A stretch of DNA of 64,000 nucleotides, taken from contig JAIOJX010000001.1 of NCBI GenBank assembly GCA_022376925.1, positions 38,162,170 to 38,226,169 on the forward strand, given 5' to 3'. The number at the start of each line of letters is the position of its first letter. Positions within the stretch are counted from its first letter, which is position 1. The notes beneath the pieces were generated by a model, which saw only the letters and a list, made by a program, of their open reading frames with translations, was not told where the DNA came from and did not search any database. The translations under genes were made by a program, and so were the position numbers. Shown here in pieces: positions 25,561 to 36,430 of the stretch. This stretch comes from Tragulus kanchil (Eukaryota; Chordata; Mammalia; Artiodactyla; Tragulidae).

Positions 25561-26665
25561 AGTCGCGTCCCGGCGTTACAGCCACTTTCCAGCCTGGCTC
25601 CTGTGAGACCAAGGATACGTCTTCTGTACAGGGATAGGCTGTAGTCTGGGTTGGGGAGCAGTCTGGGACCAGGGCTCGTGCTAGAGGAGGGGCTCGGCCT
25701 TGGGCTCGATGTAGGGCGACGGTTAGGGATACCATGCTTGTCAATCCGGCATTCTCCAGCTACATAAGAAAAAAAAGCCAAGAGGCCCATCTGGAGCTCA
25801 AGCTTGCACCCTCAGCTTCGGTTGGTAGAACTTTGTGCCCTGCCTCCGTGCAGGCCCTGAGCTCTGGAAGTCGCGATGCGGTGACCTTCCCGTGTCGGTG
25901 CATGGTTATGTGGTGGCTGATTAGTTAACATACTGAGAGTATCAGGGCACAAAAATAACCTGTGGCCAGACACCTTTACGCTGAAAAAAAAAGTTGTTGG
26001 AGGCATAAGCCTCACCCTTTCCAGAGGCTCCAGTGGCTGACTTTCTCCATAGTACAACTTTACACATAAATGTGTGGATAGTCTCCCTTATCCGTGCGAA
26101 GATGTCTGAGCTGTGTCCGGTATGAAGGTTCTAGGTGCTTCTCCTCTGTCAATTCGTCCGGCTCCCCTGCTTTCAGGCTGTCCAAAGCCATCTGAGAAAG
26201 TTATCTAAGGATTTTCCATAAAGAAAAGGAAAGGGGGAAAAAACCCAAAGGATCCTAAGCGTTCCCAGGTTTCCCTGTATGCTAGGAGAAATACCGTCTG
26301 ACTCCCGCCCAGACCTCAGAGCCCGGGCCTCCTTCCTACAGGGCGGTGCCCAGCTATTCCTGGAAACCCCCTCCTTTCTGCCAGCCCCCTCCCCAGGGTG
26401 TCTCCTCCCAAAGCACGACTTGGGAAAACGATCGGATTGTCCAAGTTTGACGTCCCTCGTCCCCTCTTTCCGTCCCCAAACTGACCTGCCGCAGTCCTCA
26501 GCCGCGCCCCTCCCTTCATGCCCTCCTGCTGGCTTCTCCTCCCCGAGGGAGCAGGGCCTGCACGGAGGCCTCTCCCTCCAGCCTGGCTCTGCGCCCCACT
26601 AGGTAACTGGGAGAGGATCTGATATACTAATTTGTGTTAATGTGATAATGGGCGCTAATGGGGTC

Positions 26666-26672
26666 ACGTGCT
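26666..26672. promoter_or_regulatory. E-box (CACGTG) in a possible regulatory block
   Basis: GGTCACGTGCTAG carries a palindromic CACGTG. It follows an AT-rich, homeobox-site-like TGTTAATGTGATAATGGGCG and lies about 160 nt before an ISRE-like element. Confidence 0.35.
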
Positions 26673-26827
26673 AGCCACGGCCTCACTGCCTCAACCCCAG
26701 ATTGAGGCTGCAGGGGTGGGAATTCCAGGCTGACTAATCTCTACGGCGGGCTGGAGGAGGGGGAGAGTGGGAGGAACCAAAGCCCCGGGACCATCCCAGG
26801 GAGCTGCCGCCGTCGGTGCCGCCTCGG

Positions 26828-26837
26828 TTTCAGTTTC
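26828..26837 (-). promoter_or_regulatory. ISRE core (GAAACTGAAA on minus strand)
   Basis: TTTCAGTTTC reads GAAACTGAAA on the minus strand, a perfect GAAANNGAAA interferon-stimulated response element core, extended to GATGAAACTGAAACCG. It lies in the upstream region of the presumed ELF4 gene, an innate-immunity ETS factor. Function is not shown. Confidence 0.4.
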
Positions 26838-26999
26838 ATCCTTGGCTGACACTTTCCTCCAACGAGAGGAATTGCTTTGGTTTCCCTCCAACCCCTCTCC
26901 CCTCCGCGGCTGCCCCCCTCCTTAAGACTGCTCGCTTCCCTCAGCCAGCCCTTAGCTTTGTGAGGGGAGAGATGGGAAGATAATTTGGCAGCGATGAGG

Positions 27000-27290
27000 G
27001 GAAAATGTACACGTGGACACCCTCAGACGCACAGGCACACACACCACACTGCCTTGCAGACACACACAGGCACACGCCCACCGCAGACACACACCTGTGC
27101 ACAAGGGGACTTGACACATCCAAGAGTCCAGCGCGTGTGTCTGTGTATGTGTGTGTGCATGCAGCCAGGTACGCCCTCCCTCTGAGGGACACACAGACTC
27201 ACCCATAGGCGGGCAAGGCCCTCCAGAGATCCCTCCCACACACAGACCCACACACGCACTCACACTCACACATAAACCAGCAGCAGCAGC
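27000..27290. repeat. Imperfect CA-rich low-complexity tract
   Basis: Many interrupted ACACAC/CACACA blocks with GTGTGTGT in between, ending CACTCACACTCACACATAAA. A short (CAA)n lies just beyond at 27419-27433. Confidence 0.75.
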
Positions 27291-28915
27291 CCAGTTGGAT
27301 GGCTTCCTCAAAAGAGAGCTGGAAAGTTTGTTTGCTGCCAGTGAAGGGGCCTAGACATTCCGTGAAATGACTCATACTGCACCTTTATAGACATTCAATG
27401 TTGTATTTTTCTGAATTCAACAACAACAACAACCTGCATCCCCTTTCCTGGGGGCAGGGTGGGTGAGCTGAGGAGGCTCGCAGGCCTCCATCTAGGGCAT
27501 GGCTCAGGTTTGTCTCCTGTCCCTGTGGATGGGGCGAGCTTGAAAGGGCAGAATCCTCTACCTCCTGCTACAAACCTCAGCCCAGAATCACCTCTTGGCA
27601 TGTGCAGTGGGTGCAACTGGGAGCTAAGGCCCGCTTGTAGCCTCTCTCCATTACCCCACCGCACACTCAGTCCTGAGGACCTGGAGTCAAGCCCAGGGTC
27701 CCCTCTTGGTGTTCCAGAACGAGGCCTTCTTCTCTCCCTCAGTTCAAGCGCCCCTGCCCAGCTCGCTTGTGTCTATCCTTTCTGCCCTCTACCTGCACAC
27801 CTCCAGAAGCTGCCATGTGCCGTGTATATAATACCAGCACCCCATTCCAGGAGACTGGGGCTCCGTCCTCTCTCCTGAGCCTCCTCTCCATCTGAGGAGG
27901 GAATGCCCAGCGTCCATGGCTGCTTGTGACCCTGTCCCTCACATACTCAAGGGTCACAGAAATCCCCTGGTGCACACCTCCAGCAAGGCCTCCGTGGGCC
28001 GCCATCCCTCTGTAGCCCCCTCTCACTCTCTGCCCGCTAGCAGCAGCTTCTTGGGCCCAGGTTTCCCTAGGTCCACGGGCATTTCTTGCAGCCTTGAGGG
28101 GCGGCACCTTCAAAGTATCATTTGGAATCCCCGCAGGGCTGTGGGACACAGCGAAGCTGCCGAGGCTGCGGGTCACACAAGATGGGCCAGCAGTTGCCGG
28201 GGGTTGAGAGGTTAACTCTGGAAAGTTGCCCCCAAACTCTGGCTACTGTGCTGCCTCTGATAGGTGCCTCAGAGCCGGCACCTGTTCTCGGCTCTTCTCC
28301 AAGGGACTTTTCTAGGCAGAGCCTAGGCCCCAAGATAGGGGCTAGGAACTCGTGGGATTAGAGACTCCTAGAGGCCTTGCCCTCAGTGACTGAACTCTGC
28401 CTGAAGCCAGTTCTTGTTTTGCAAATGAACCAACAGGACTGAGTCCCTCCCCCTCTTCCCTCCAGATCTCCGCCAACCCAGAGGCACAGAATCTGTTTTC
28501 CGACTTCTAGACCGGCTTCCCGAGCAGAGCAGAGCCGTGCGGGCGGTGGAGACAGGGCTTCCTTGCAGCCCCTGGGCCCAGGGTGGACATGCAGAGCACT
28601 CACTCAGGGCCTGTGGCACCGCCTATATGGGGTTGTCATCTTCCTCCAGGCAGGTCCCTGGGCTGCAGTCTGGCCTAGAAACCCAGCACTCCTCTGAAAT
28701 GTTGTAGGGGCTCTCAGAATGCCAGGACCTGTCCCAGTAAAGGCCTGGAGGGGAAGTGTAAAACTCTCCATTTTAATGAGAGCAGGGCTGGGTGAGGGGT
28801 GGGACTGAGAGGCTTTCCCAGAGCCCCAGCCAAGGAAGGAGGCTGGCCAGCCCATGATCTGGGAAGGTGCTCCCAGCTAAATCCTCCCACCTGCATGCCT
28901 GTGATTTGGCCTGGG

Positions 28916-31122
28916 TCCCTCAGTCCCGTTGTCCCCGCCCCCGCCCAGCATGGGCCAGACAAGAGGTCAGCTCACCTCCCAGGAAGGAGCATTTTGGTAT
29001 CACCTATCCCAAGGAACTCTTTTTTGCAGCTACTCCACAATCTTTTTAGAACAAAAACTCCTTATGAGGCCCAGCCACAACCTGTCATGTGCATCTATCT
29101 AGGGCCTTGTCAGGTCAACTGAAGAGAGGCAAATCTGGAGTTGTTGAACATATCAACAGAGGAACGAGTGCTGGCTGTATAGAAAGGATTAGAGGGGACC
29201 TCTCAGCTTTATGGGGCAGAGGATTCCTTTTAAACCATAACTTCTCTCCTGACTTCTGAATATGCTCCACATTCTGAGAGGCTGGTGGCCAGGCGGCCTT
29301 CCTAGCATGTGTCTGTGATGGAAAGTAAGGGTCATGGCCACAGAGGCTGCGGCCCTGTGGAATTCCGTTCTGGCCACAGGTTTGAATACAAGTTGTTGTG
29401 GGTAAAGGATTAAGGGAGTGGAGGAGTAATGAGCCACCTTGTCCCCAGAGAAGCTGGGGCGATTTGCAGGAGAACGTAGGCCATCAGGTAATGCTTAAAA
29501 GAGGCAACATAGAGGCGCTAAAAAAAAAAAGTGGCCAAGGCTGAAAGGCCAGTTGAGCGCAGAAGCGGGGAGGTAGCCCTACCACAGGCTCTGAGCAGCC
29601 AGGAGGTCACTCCTTTGCCAGAAGGGCTGCGGTGCTGAGGCCCAAGACGATCAAACTGGCGTATGAGAGTCAGGGCGGGGTGGGGAAACAGGGCTGGAAG
29701 GAGCAAGGTTGAGAGGGCATGCTGGATGGCACAGCCTGGGCCTCCACCAGCAACTCGAGAAGGGGAATTCCTGCCAAGTTGGGGAATGAGCTGTTGGCAG
29801 AGACATGGTGGCTGTCGTCAGGAGGAGTGATCTCAGCCACTGGCCCCACCTGGCTGGGGCTCACTCGACAGTGAGTGGAAGCACGGGCAGCCAGGGTGGG
29901 GGCGGCGGAAGGAGTGGGGAGCAGCAAGGTCATTGGGGAAGGGCAGCCAGGCTGACCTGGAACCGTGGAGTCAGAAAGGTCATTCAGGTGGCCTAGCTCC
30001 TCAGGTGAGGTCAACACCAGGTTCCCTCAGTCCCGTTGTCCCCCGCCCAGCATGGGCCAGACAAGAGGTCAGCTCACCTCCCAGGAAGGAGCATTTTGGT
30101 ATCACCTATCCCAAGGAACTCTTTTTGCAGCTACTCCACAATCTTTTAGAACAAAACTCCTTATGAGGCCCAGCCACAACCTGTCATGTGCATCTATCTA
30201 GGGCCTTGTCAGGTCAACTGAAGAGAGGCAAATCTGGAGTTGTTGAACATATCAACAGAGGAACGAGTGCTGGCTGTATAGAAAGGATTAGAGGGGACCT
30301 CTCAGCTTTATGGGGCAGAGGATTCCTTTTAAACCATAACTTCTCTCCTGACTTCTGAATATGCTCCACATTCTGAGAGGCTGGTGGCCAGGCGGCCTTC
30401 CTAGCATGTGTCTGTGATGGAAAGTAAGGGTCATGGCCACAGAGGCTGCGGCCCTGTGGAATTCCGTTCTGGCCACAGGTTTGAATACAAGTTGTTGTGG
30501 GTAAAGGATTAAGGGAGTGGAGGAGTAATGAGCCACCTTGTCCCCAGAGAAGCTGGGGCGATTTGCAGGAGAACGTAGGCCATCAGGTAATGCTTAAAAG
30601 AGGCAACATAGAGGCGCTAAAAAAAAAAAGTGGCCAAGGCTGAAAGGCCAGTTGAGCGCAGAAGCGGGGAGGTAGCCCTACCACAGGCTCTGAGCAGCCA
30701 GGAGGTCACTCCTTTGCCAGAAGGGCTGCGGTGCTGAGGCCCAAGACGATCAAACTGGCGTATGAGAGTCAGGGCGGGGTGGGGAAACAGGGCTGGAAGG
30801 AGCAAGGTTGAGAGGGCATGCTGGATGGCACAGCCTGGGCCTCCACCAGCAACTCGAGAAGGGGAATTCCTGCCAAGTTGGGGAATGAGCTGTTGGCAGA
30901 GACATGGTGGCTGTCGTCAGGAGGAGTGATCTCAGCCACTGGCCCCACCTGGCTGGGGCTCACTCGACAGTGAGTGGAAGCACGGGCAGCCAGGGTGGGG
31001 GCGGCGGAAGGAGTGGGGAGCAGCAAGGTCATTGGGGAAGGGCAGCCAGGCTGACCTGGAACCGTGGAGTCAGAAAGGTCATTCAGGTGGCCTAGCTCCC
31101 TCAGGTGAGGTCAACACCAGGT
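28916..31122 (+). repeat. 1.1-kb direct duplication no. 4 (period 1107)
   Basis: 28916-30024 recurs at 30022-31122, abutting with no filler. The second copy has shorter runs near its start: fewer C in the TTGTCCCC region, and fewer T and A in the TCTTTTTT, CTTTTTAG and ACAAAAAC runs. Its right end is also the left end of the next duplication, so the three copies chain. Confidence 0.93.
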
Positions 31123-31465
31123 TCCCATCAAGGGGGCGGAGTTTGCTTTGGCTGCACCTCCCAGGTCATGGGTCTGCGGAAGGTGGGAACTTCTGGGATT
31201 CCCACAAGCCATGGGCTGCAGGTCACTGGCAGGCCTCAGGGCCATTAGCAGGTCTGCACAGTGCTGTCCCCCTCTCCCTGCGCTTCCCAAGAGACAGACC
31301 TCTCCTCTGGCCCTTCCAAACTTTAAGGCCTCAACCTTGGTTTAAACCACAAACGCTCATAGGAGGCATCCACCATTTGCCCTCGGCAGCTTCCAGCCCT
31401 GGCAGATTTTCTACCGAGAGCTGGGTTGAGGAAAACTAGATGAGATGGAGATGATACTAAAGGCA

Positions 31466-31682
31466 GCTACGGTTTATTGATGGCTTGCTAAGCACCAGGT
31501 GTTGCATGGACAGATTGTCTCACTCAAGCCTCACCATGGCCTTGGGAGGTAGATTCTTATTTTCCTCAATTTAAAAATAAAGAAAGTGAGGCTCCGAAAG
31601 TTTAAGCAACTTGCCCAAAGACATACACAGCCAGTAAATGGTGAAACTGGAATAGGAACCCAGGTCTGGCTGATGTTAGAGA
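31466..31682 (-). mobile_element. MIR SINE (first copy)
   Basis: Good match to reverse-complement MIR: GGTTTATTGATGGCTTGCTA, CTCACTCAAGCCTCACCATG, AAAGTGAGGCTCCGAAAGTT, and AACTTGCCCAAAGACATACA. It recurs at 32588-32804 through duplication no. 5. Confidence 0.8.
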
Positions 31683-32587
31683 CAACTAAACTCTTAGGAA
31701 AATGGTAAAGTGTGCGTGTGGGTGGAGGGGGGTGGTCAAAGTAAGGAGCCTTTAGGGATGGCTGCGAGCTACCACAATTTTGAGAGGGCAGTCTCACTGG
31801 CAGGAAAATTGCCTCTCCAGATCCAGAATGCCCTGGGGGGAAAGGAGGAAAAAATAAAGTGAAAATTTGCTCTGGGCACTTGTTTCAGGGACTTAGCCTT
31901 AGATGGCCAAGAAGTCCCAGTCCAGCCCTTAGGTCTTTCCCTGGAAACCCACAACCCTGCAGCTGCCTTCACCATCCTCAGCCACCACCACTCCTGTTCC
32001 CTAGTCCTGTGCCAGGATTCTCCTTTCCCAAAGCTGGGGAAGCAGACCCGCTGGTGGCTGAGCAGGTCCTTGAACCTCAGGTCCTTAGTCCACCCCATCC
32101 CCTTTGGGGGGCCCCTCCACTGGGGTCCTTTCCGCTTTGCTGCACTCTGCGGAGGAGGGAAGGGCAGCCAGGCTGACCTGGAACCGTGGAGTCAGAAAGG
32201 TCATTCAGGTGGCCTAGCTCCTCAGGTGAGGTCAACACCAGGTTCCCATCAAGGGGGCGGAGTTTGCTTTGGCTGCACCTCCCAGGTCATGGGTCTGCGG
32301 AAGGTGGGAACTTCTGGGATTCCCACAAGCCATGGGCTGCAGGTCACTGGCAGGCCTCAGGGCCATTAGCAGGTCTGCACAGTGCTGTCCCCCTCTCCCT
32401 GCGCTTCCCAAGAGACAGACCTCTCCTCTGGCCCTTCCAAACTTTAAGGCCTCAACCTTGGTTTAAACCACAAACGCTCATAGGAGGCATCCACCATTTG
32501 CCCTCGGCAGCTTCCAGCCCTGGCAGATTTTCTACCGAGAGCTGGGTTGAGGAAAACTAGATGAGATGGAGATGATACTAAAGGCAG

Positions 32588-32804
32588 CTACGGTTTATTG
32601 ATGGCTTGCTAAGCACCAGGTGTTGCATGGACAGATTGTCTCACTCAAGCCTCACCATGGCCTTGGGAGGTAGATTCTTATTTTCCTCAATTTAAAAATA
32701 AAGAAAGTGAGGCTCCGAAAGTTTAAGCAACTTGCCCAAAGACATACACAGCCAGTAAATGGTGAAACTGGAATAGGAACCCAGGTCTGGCTGATGTTAG
32801 AGAC
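32588..32804 (-). mobile_element. MIR SINE (second copy from duplication no. 5)
   Basis: Same element as 31466-31682 carried along by the duplication. Confidence 0.8.
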
Positions 32805-33376
32805 AACTAAACTCTTAGGAAAATGGTAAAGTGTGCGTGTGGGTGGAGGGGGGTGGTCAAAGTAAGGAGCCTTTAGGGATGGCTGCGAGCTACCACAATT
32901 TTGAGAGGGCAGTCTCACTGGCAGGAAAATTGCCTCTCCAGATCCAGAATGCCCTGGGGGGAAAGGAGGAAAAAATAAAGTGAAAATTTGCTCTGGGCAC
33001 TTGTTTCAGGGACTTAGCCTTAGATGGCCAAGAAGTCCCAGTCCAGCCCTTAGGTCTTTCCCTGGAAACCCACAACCCTGCAGCTGCCTTCACCATCCTC
33101 AGCCACCACCACTCCTGTTCCCTAGTCCTGTGCCAGGGATTCTCCTTTCCCAAAGCTGGGGAAGCAGACCCGCTGGTGGCTGAGCAGGTCCTTGAACCTC
33201 AGGTCCTTAGTCCACCCCATCCCTTGGAGGGCCCCCCTCCACTGGGGTCCTTTCCGCTTTGCTGCACTCTGCGGAGGAGGGAGATAGGAGCGGAGACCTG
33301 GCTGGGCCCCTCTTTCAGACCGTGTAGTGCCAGAAGTGACAATTCCCAGTCAACTCCCTCCTGGAGCCTCGCAGCT

Positions 33377-33414
33377 GGGGGTGGAGTGGGTGGGGGTAGG
33401 GCTGGGGGGGGGGG
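33377..33414 (+). other. G-quadruplex-prone tract
   Basis: Five or more G runs of three or longer within 38 nt (GGGGGTGGAGTGGGTGGGGG then TAGGGCTGGGG). It is repeated at about 34486-34523 with a different first G-run length, as expected for error-prone homopolymers. Confidence 0.55.
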
Positions 33415-34318
33415 TTGCTGGGCGGATGCTTGCCTGAGGACAGGGTAAGGGGGATGTAGAATGGGCTGGGGTTCAACTAGATTCCTCAAGCAGAGAAGCC
33501 TGGCTCTGGACAGAATGGAACAGGAGCTTTTCCCCAGCACCCCAACTGTGGCAACTTTTGCACCTGCTGCACCAGTCCCTTTGCCCCAATCCTCCCCAGG
33601 ATTCATAGCCTCCTGGCCTCCAGCATCTGGAGCCCTAGGCTCGACTTCCCTAAGAAATCCCCCCAATTCTCCCTCCAGTCGCACCAAGTGCAAAGGCATC
33701 TGGCCCGGGATTCCTCGGTGTCTGGCATCTCCTCCCCGAACTGTATCCTCTGGGCATCTCCCGGCCTCACCCACCCGCTCTGGCCGCCCTCAATGCAGGT
33801 CCGCCGCACAGCAGGCGCTCGACACTAATCTGGAGTACGCGGATGGGGCCAAAGGCGTCAAGCGAGAAAACCGCGCAGGCCGAGGGGGCCGGATATAGCC
33901 ATCCAGAGTTCCCGGGGGACGGAGTGGGTCTTTTTCTGTAAGCCATGGTGGGGGTCTGCCCGGCCGCAGCTGCGGGCCCCGGGACACGCCGCCTTGGGGG
34001 GCGCTCGGCGCGCGATGTGACTCCGCGTGAACCGAGGTGTGGCGGTCCCCCGCGGGCGAGAGAGCCGGGAGGGGAAGGAGAGGCCGCGCGGGCCCCTGGC
34101 AAGGCTCCCCGTGCCGTGCTGGCGACCGCGGCGGGCCGGGGGTGGAGGGGCGCTGTTTCCACTAAGATGCCTCGCCCCTCCCTCGCGCCCTCCCCCACCC
34201 CGCCCGCCCGCCGTCCCTCCCGTCGCTCCCTCCCTCCGGCTCTCCCCTCCCACCCGCCCGGCCTCCTTCGCGCCCGCCCCAGCCGCCGCCTGCGGGTACG
34301 TGTGTGTCTCTAGTGCAA

Positions 34319-34328
34319 TTTCCCTTTC
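34319..34328 (-). promoter_or_regulatory. ISRE-like core present in only one duplicate copy
   Basis: TTTCCCTTTC reads GAAAGGGAAA on the minus strand, an ISRE/IRF-type core. The duplicate at 35427-35437 has one more C (TTTCCCCTTTC), which breaks the two-base spacing. Which version is real depends on resolving the duplication. Confidence 0.35.
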
Positions 34329-35449
34329 GCTCCTGAACCTCAGGTCCTTAGTCCACCCCATCCTGGGGGCCCCCAGGGCTTGTTGGGGGGGGGAATAGGA
34401 GCGGAGACCTGGCTGGGCCCCTCTTTCAGACCGTGTAGTGCCAGAAGTGACAATTCCCAGTCAACTCCTCCTGGAGCCTCGCAGCTGGGGTGGAGTGGGT
34501 GGGGGTAGGGCTGGGGGGGGGGGTTGCTGGGCGGATGCTTGCCTGAGGACAGGGTAAGGGGGATGTAGAATGGGCTGGGGTTCAACTAGATTCCTCAAGC
34601 AGAGAAGCCTGGCTCTGGACAGAATGGAACAGGAGCTTTTCCCCAGCACCCCAACTGTGGCAACTTTTGCACCTGCTGCACCAGTCCCTTTGCCCCAATC
34701 CTCCCCAGGATTCATAGCCTCCTGGCCTCCAGCATCTGGAGCCCTAGGCTCGACTTCCCTAAGAAATCCCCCCAATTCTCCCTCCAGTCGCACCAAGTGC
34801 AAAGGCATCTGGCCCGGGATTCCTCGGTGTCTGGCATCTCCTCCCCGAACTGTATCCTCTGGGCATCTCCCGGCCTCACCCACCCGCTCTGGCCGCCCTC
34901 AATGCAGGTCCGCCGCACAGCAGGCGCTCGACACTAATCTGGAGTACGCGGATGGGGCCAAAGGCGTCAAGCGAGAAAACCGCGCAGGCCGAGGGGGCCG
35001 GATATAGCCATCCAGAGTTCCCGGGGGACGGAGTGGGTCTTTTTCTGTAAGCCATGGTGGGGGTCTGCCCGGCCGCAGCTGCGGGCCCCGGGACACGCCG
35101 CCTTGGGGGGCGCTCGGCGCGCGATGTGACTCCGCGTGAACCGAGGTGTGGCGGTCCCCCGCGGGCGAGAGAGCCGGGAGGGGAAGGAGAGGCCGCGCGG
35201 GCCCCTGGCAAGGCTCCCCGTGCCGTGCTGGCGACCGCGGCGGGCCGGGGGTGGAGGGGCGCTGTTTCCACTAAGATGCCTCGCCCCTCCCTCGCGCCCT
35301 CCCCCACCCCGCCCGCCCGCCGTCCCTCCCGTCGGTCCCTCCCTCCGGCTCTCCCTCCCACCCGCCCGGCCTCCTTCGCGCCCGCCCCAGCCGCCGCCTG
35401 CGGGTACGTGTGTGTCTCTAGTGCAATTTCCCCTTTCGCTCGGTTGTCT

Positions 35450-35687
35450 CGGCGCAGGTCTCGGCTGGCTCGCGCCCCCTCCCCGGGCGCCCCCGCCGCC
35501 CCCTCCCTCGGCCTGGAGTCCCGGCTCCCGGCGCACGCTCCCGCCCGCCCCCTGGAGTCGCTGTATCAGGGGCGCCGCCGTCTCACCTGGTATTTGCATC
35601 TCGCCCTCCAACTTGCCATTGGCGGCGCGACGTGTGGGAAAGCCCAGTGCCTCGCTCGCCCGGACCAGTCTGCCCCGGCGCTGCGGT
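35450..35687 (+). other. ELF4: Candidate ELF4 untranslated first exon (donor at 35688)
   Basis: GC-rich segment ending CGGCGCTGCG followed by GTGAGTCACGG, a strong splice-donor consensus. The donor overlaps an AP-1 site (TGAGTCA), so it may be regulatory instead. A second good donor, CCTCAG followed by GTACGT, lies at 35961/35962 and would give a longer exon. The transcription start cannot be fixed from sequence. The product would be the 5' UTR of an ETS-family transcription factor. Confidence 0.4.
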
Positions 35688-36378
35688 GAGTCACGGGCGC
35701 GGGGCCGCGGGGGCAGGCGGGCAGGGAGGAGAGCAGGGAGCGAAGGAGAGCAGCGCTGGCCCCCGCGGCCGCGCGGACTGACTCGGCGCCGCGCTCAACT
35801 TCCACTTCTCCTTTCGCCGGCGCCGAGATCCCGGCGCCACTCGCCCGGCCCGGCTTCCGAGGGGAGAAAGCGGGCTGGCCGGGCTGGGGAACCCGCGTCT
35901 CTTCTCGCAGAGCGAGGAAGGGACCGCAGCGATCGACCCCAGCCCCGCGACTGAGCCTCAGGTACGTCGATGGCGCCGATTCTCTGAGCCTTCGGGGACC
36001 TCGGAAAGTTTGCCTGAGGGCGGGATCGGAGACGCCGGGGCCCCGGGGCGTTAGGGGCTGGGAGCCCAGGGAAGGGTGGGAGAGCCGCGCCGGGTTACGT
36101 CCCGTCCTTGCCTCGCCCCACCGCGTGTGCTTTGGGGAACTCGGATTGCCGATCGCGGGTTAGAAGTCGAGTCGGGGTGGGGGCGGGTTTGCCTGCTCCG
36201 CGCGCAGCCTGGGGTCCGTGATCGGGCGGATCGTGACAGCCTGCCCTAGAAGCTCGGTGCCCGAGGGCAGGAGGTCGGCCTCCTTGTGGCGGGGCTGTTA
36301 CATTGATCTGGCGGCCCCTAGGGCTTCTGGGACCCGGCGCCTTAGGGTAACAGACACACTCTTTTTCTCCCTCTCAAC

Positions 36379-36392
36379 ACGCGCGCGCGCGC

Positions 36393-36429
<37 letters not shown>
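36379..36429. repeat. (CG)n(CA)n alternating purine-pyrimidine microsatellite
   Basis: ACACGCGCGCGCGCGCACAC followed by a long CA run, a Z-DNA-prone tract. The duplicate at 37494-37549 has a longer CA part, so the length differs between the copies. Confidence 0.9.

Positions 36430-36430
<1 letters not shown>

Larger units (their letters stand above)
31035..33282 (+). repeat. 1.1-kb direct duplication no. 5 (period 1122)
   Basis: 31035-32160 recurs at 32157-33282. Differences cluster at the end of the first copy: CCAGGATTC versus CCAGGGATTC, and a garbled CCCTTTGGGGGGCCCC versus CCCTTGGAGGGCCCCC. The opening segment (GGGAAGGGCAGCCAGGCTGA) is present three times, at about 29938, 31036 and 32158. 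Confidence 0.93.
33191..35441 (+). repeat. 1.1-kb direct duplication no. 6, duplicates part of the ELF4 CpG island
   Basis: 33191-34332 recurs at 34332-35441 (period 1111 over most of its length). The second copy opens with a degraded version in which about 30 nt are lost and replaced around GGGCTTGTTGGGGGGGGGAA. Other differences are homopolymer indels and one base in CCGTCG(C/G)TCCC. GC-rich promoter DNA is therefore present twice. Confidence 0.92.

Noticed and set aside
34967..35954. Long open frames on both strands in the CpG island (up to 272 codons)
   Set aside because: GC-rich DNA has few stop codons; the translations are Arg/Pro/Ala-rich in every frame and unlike any known protein.
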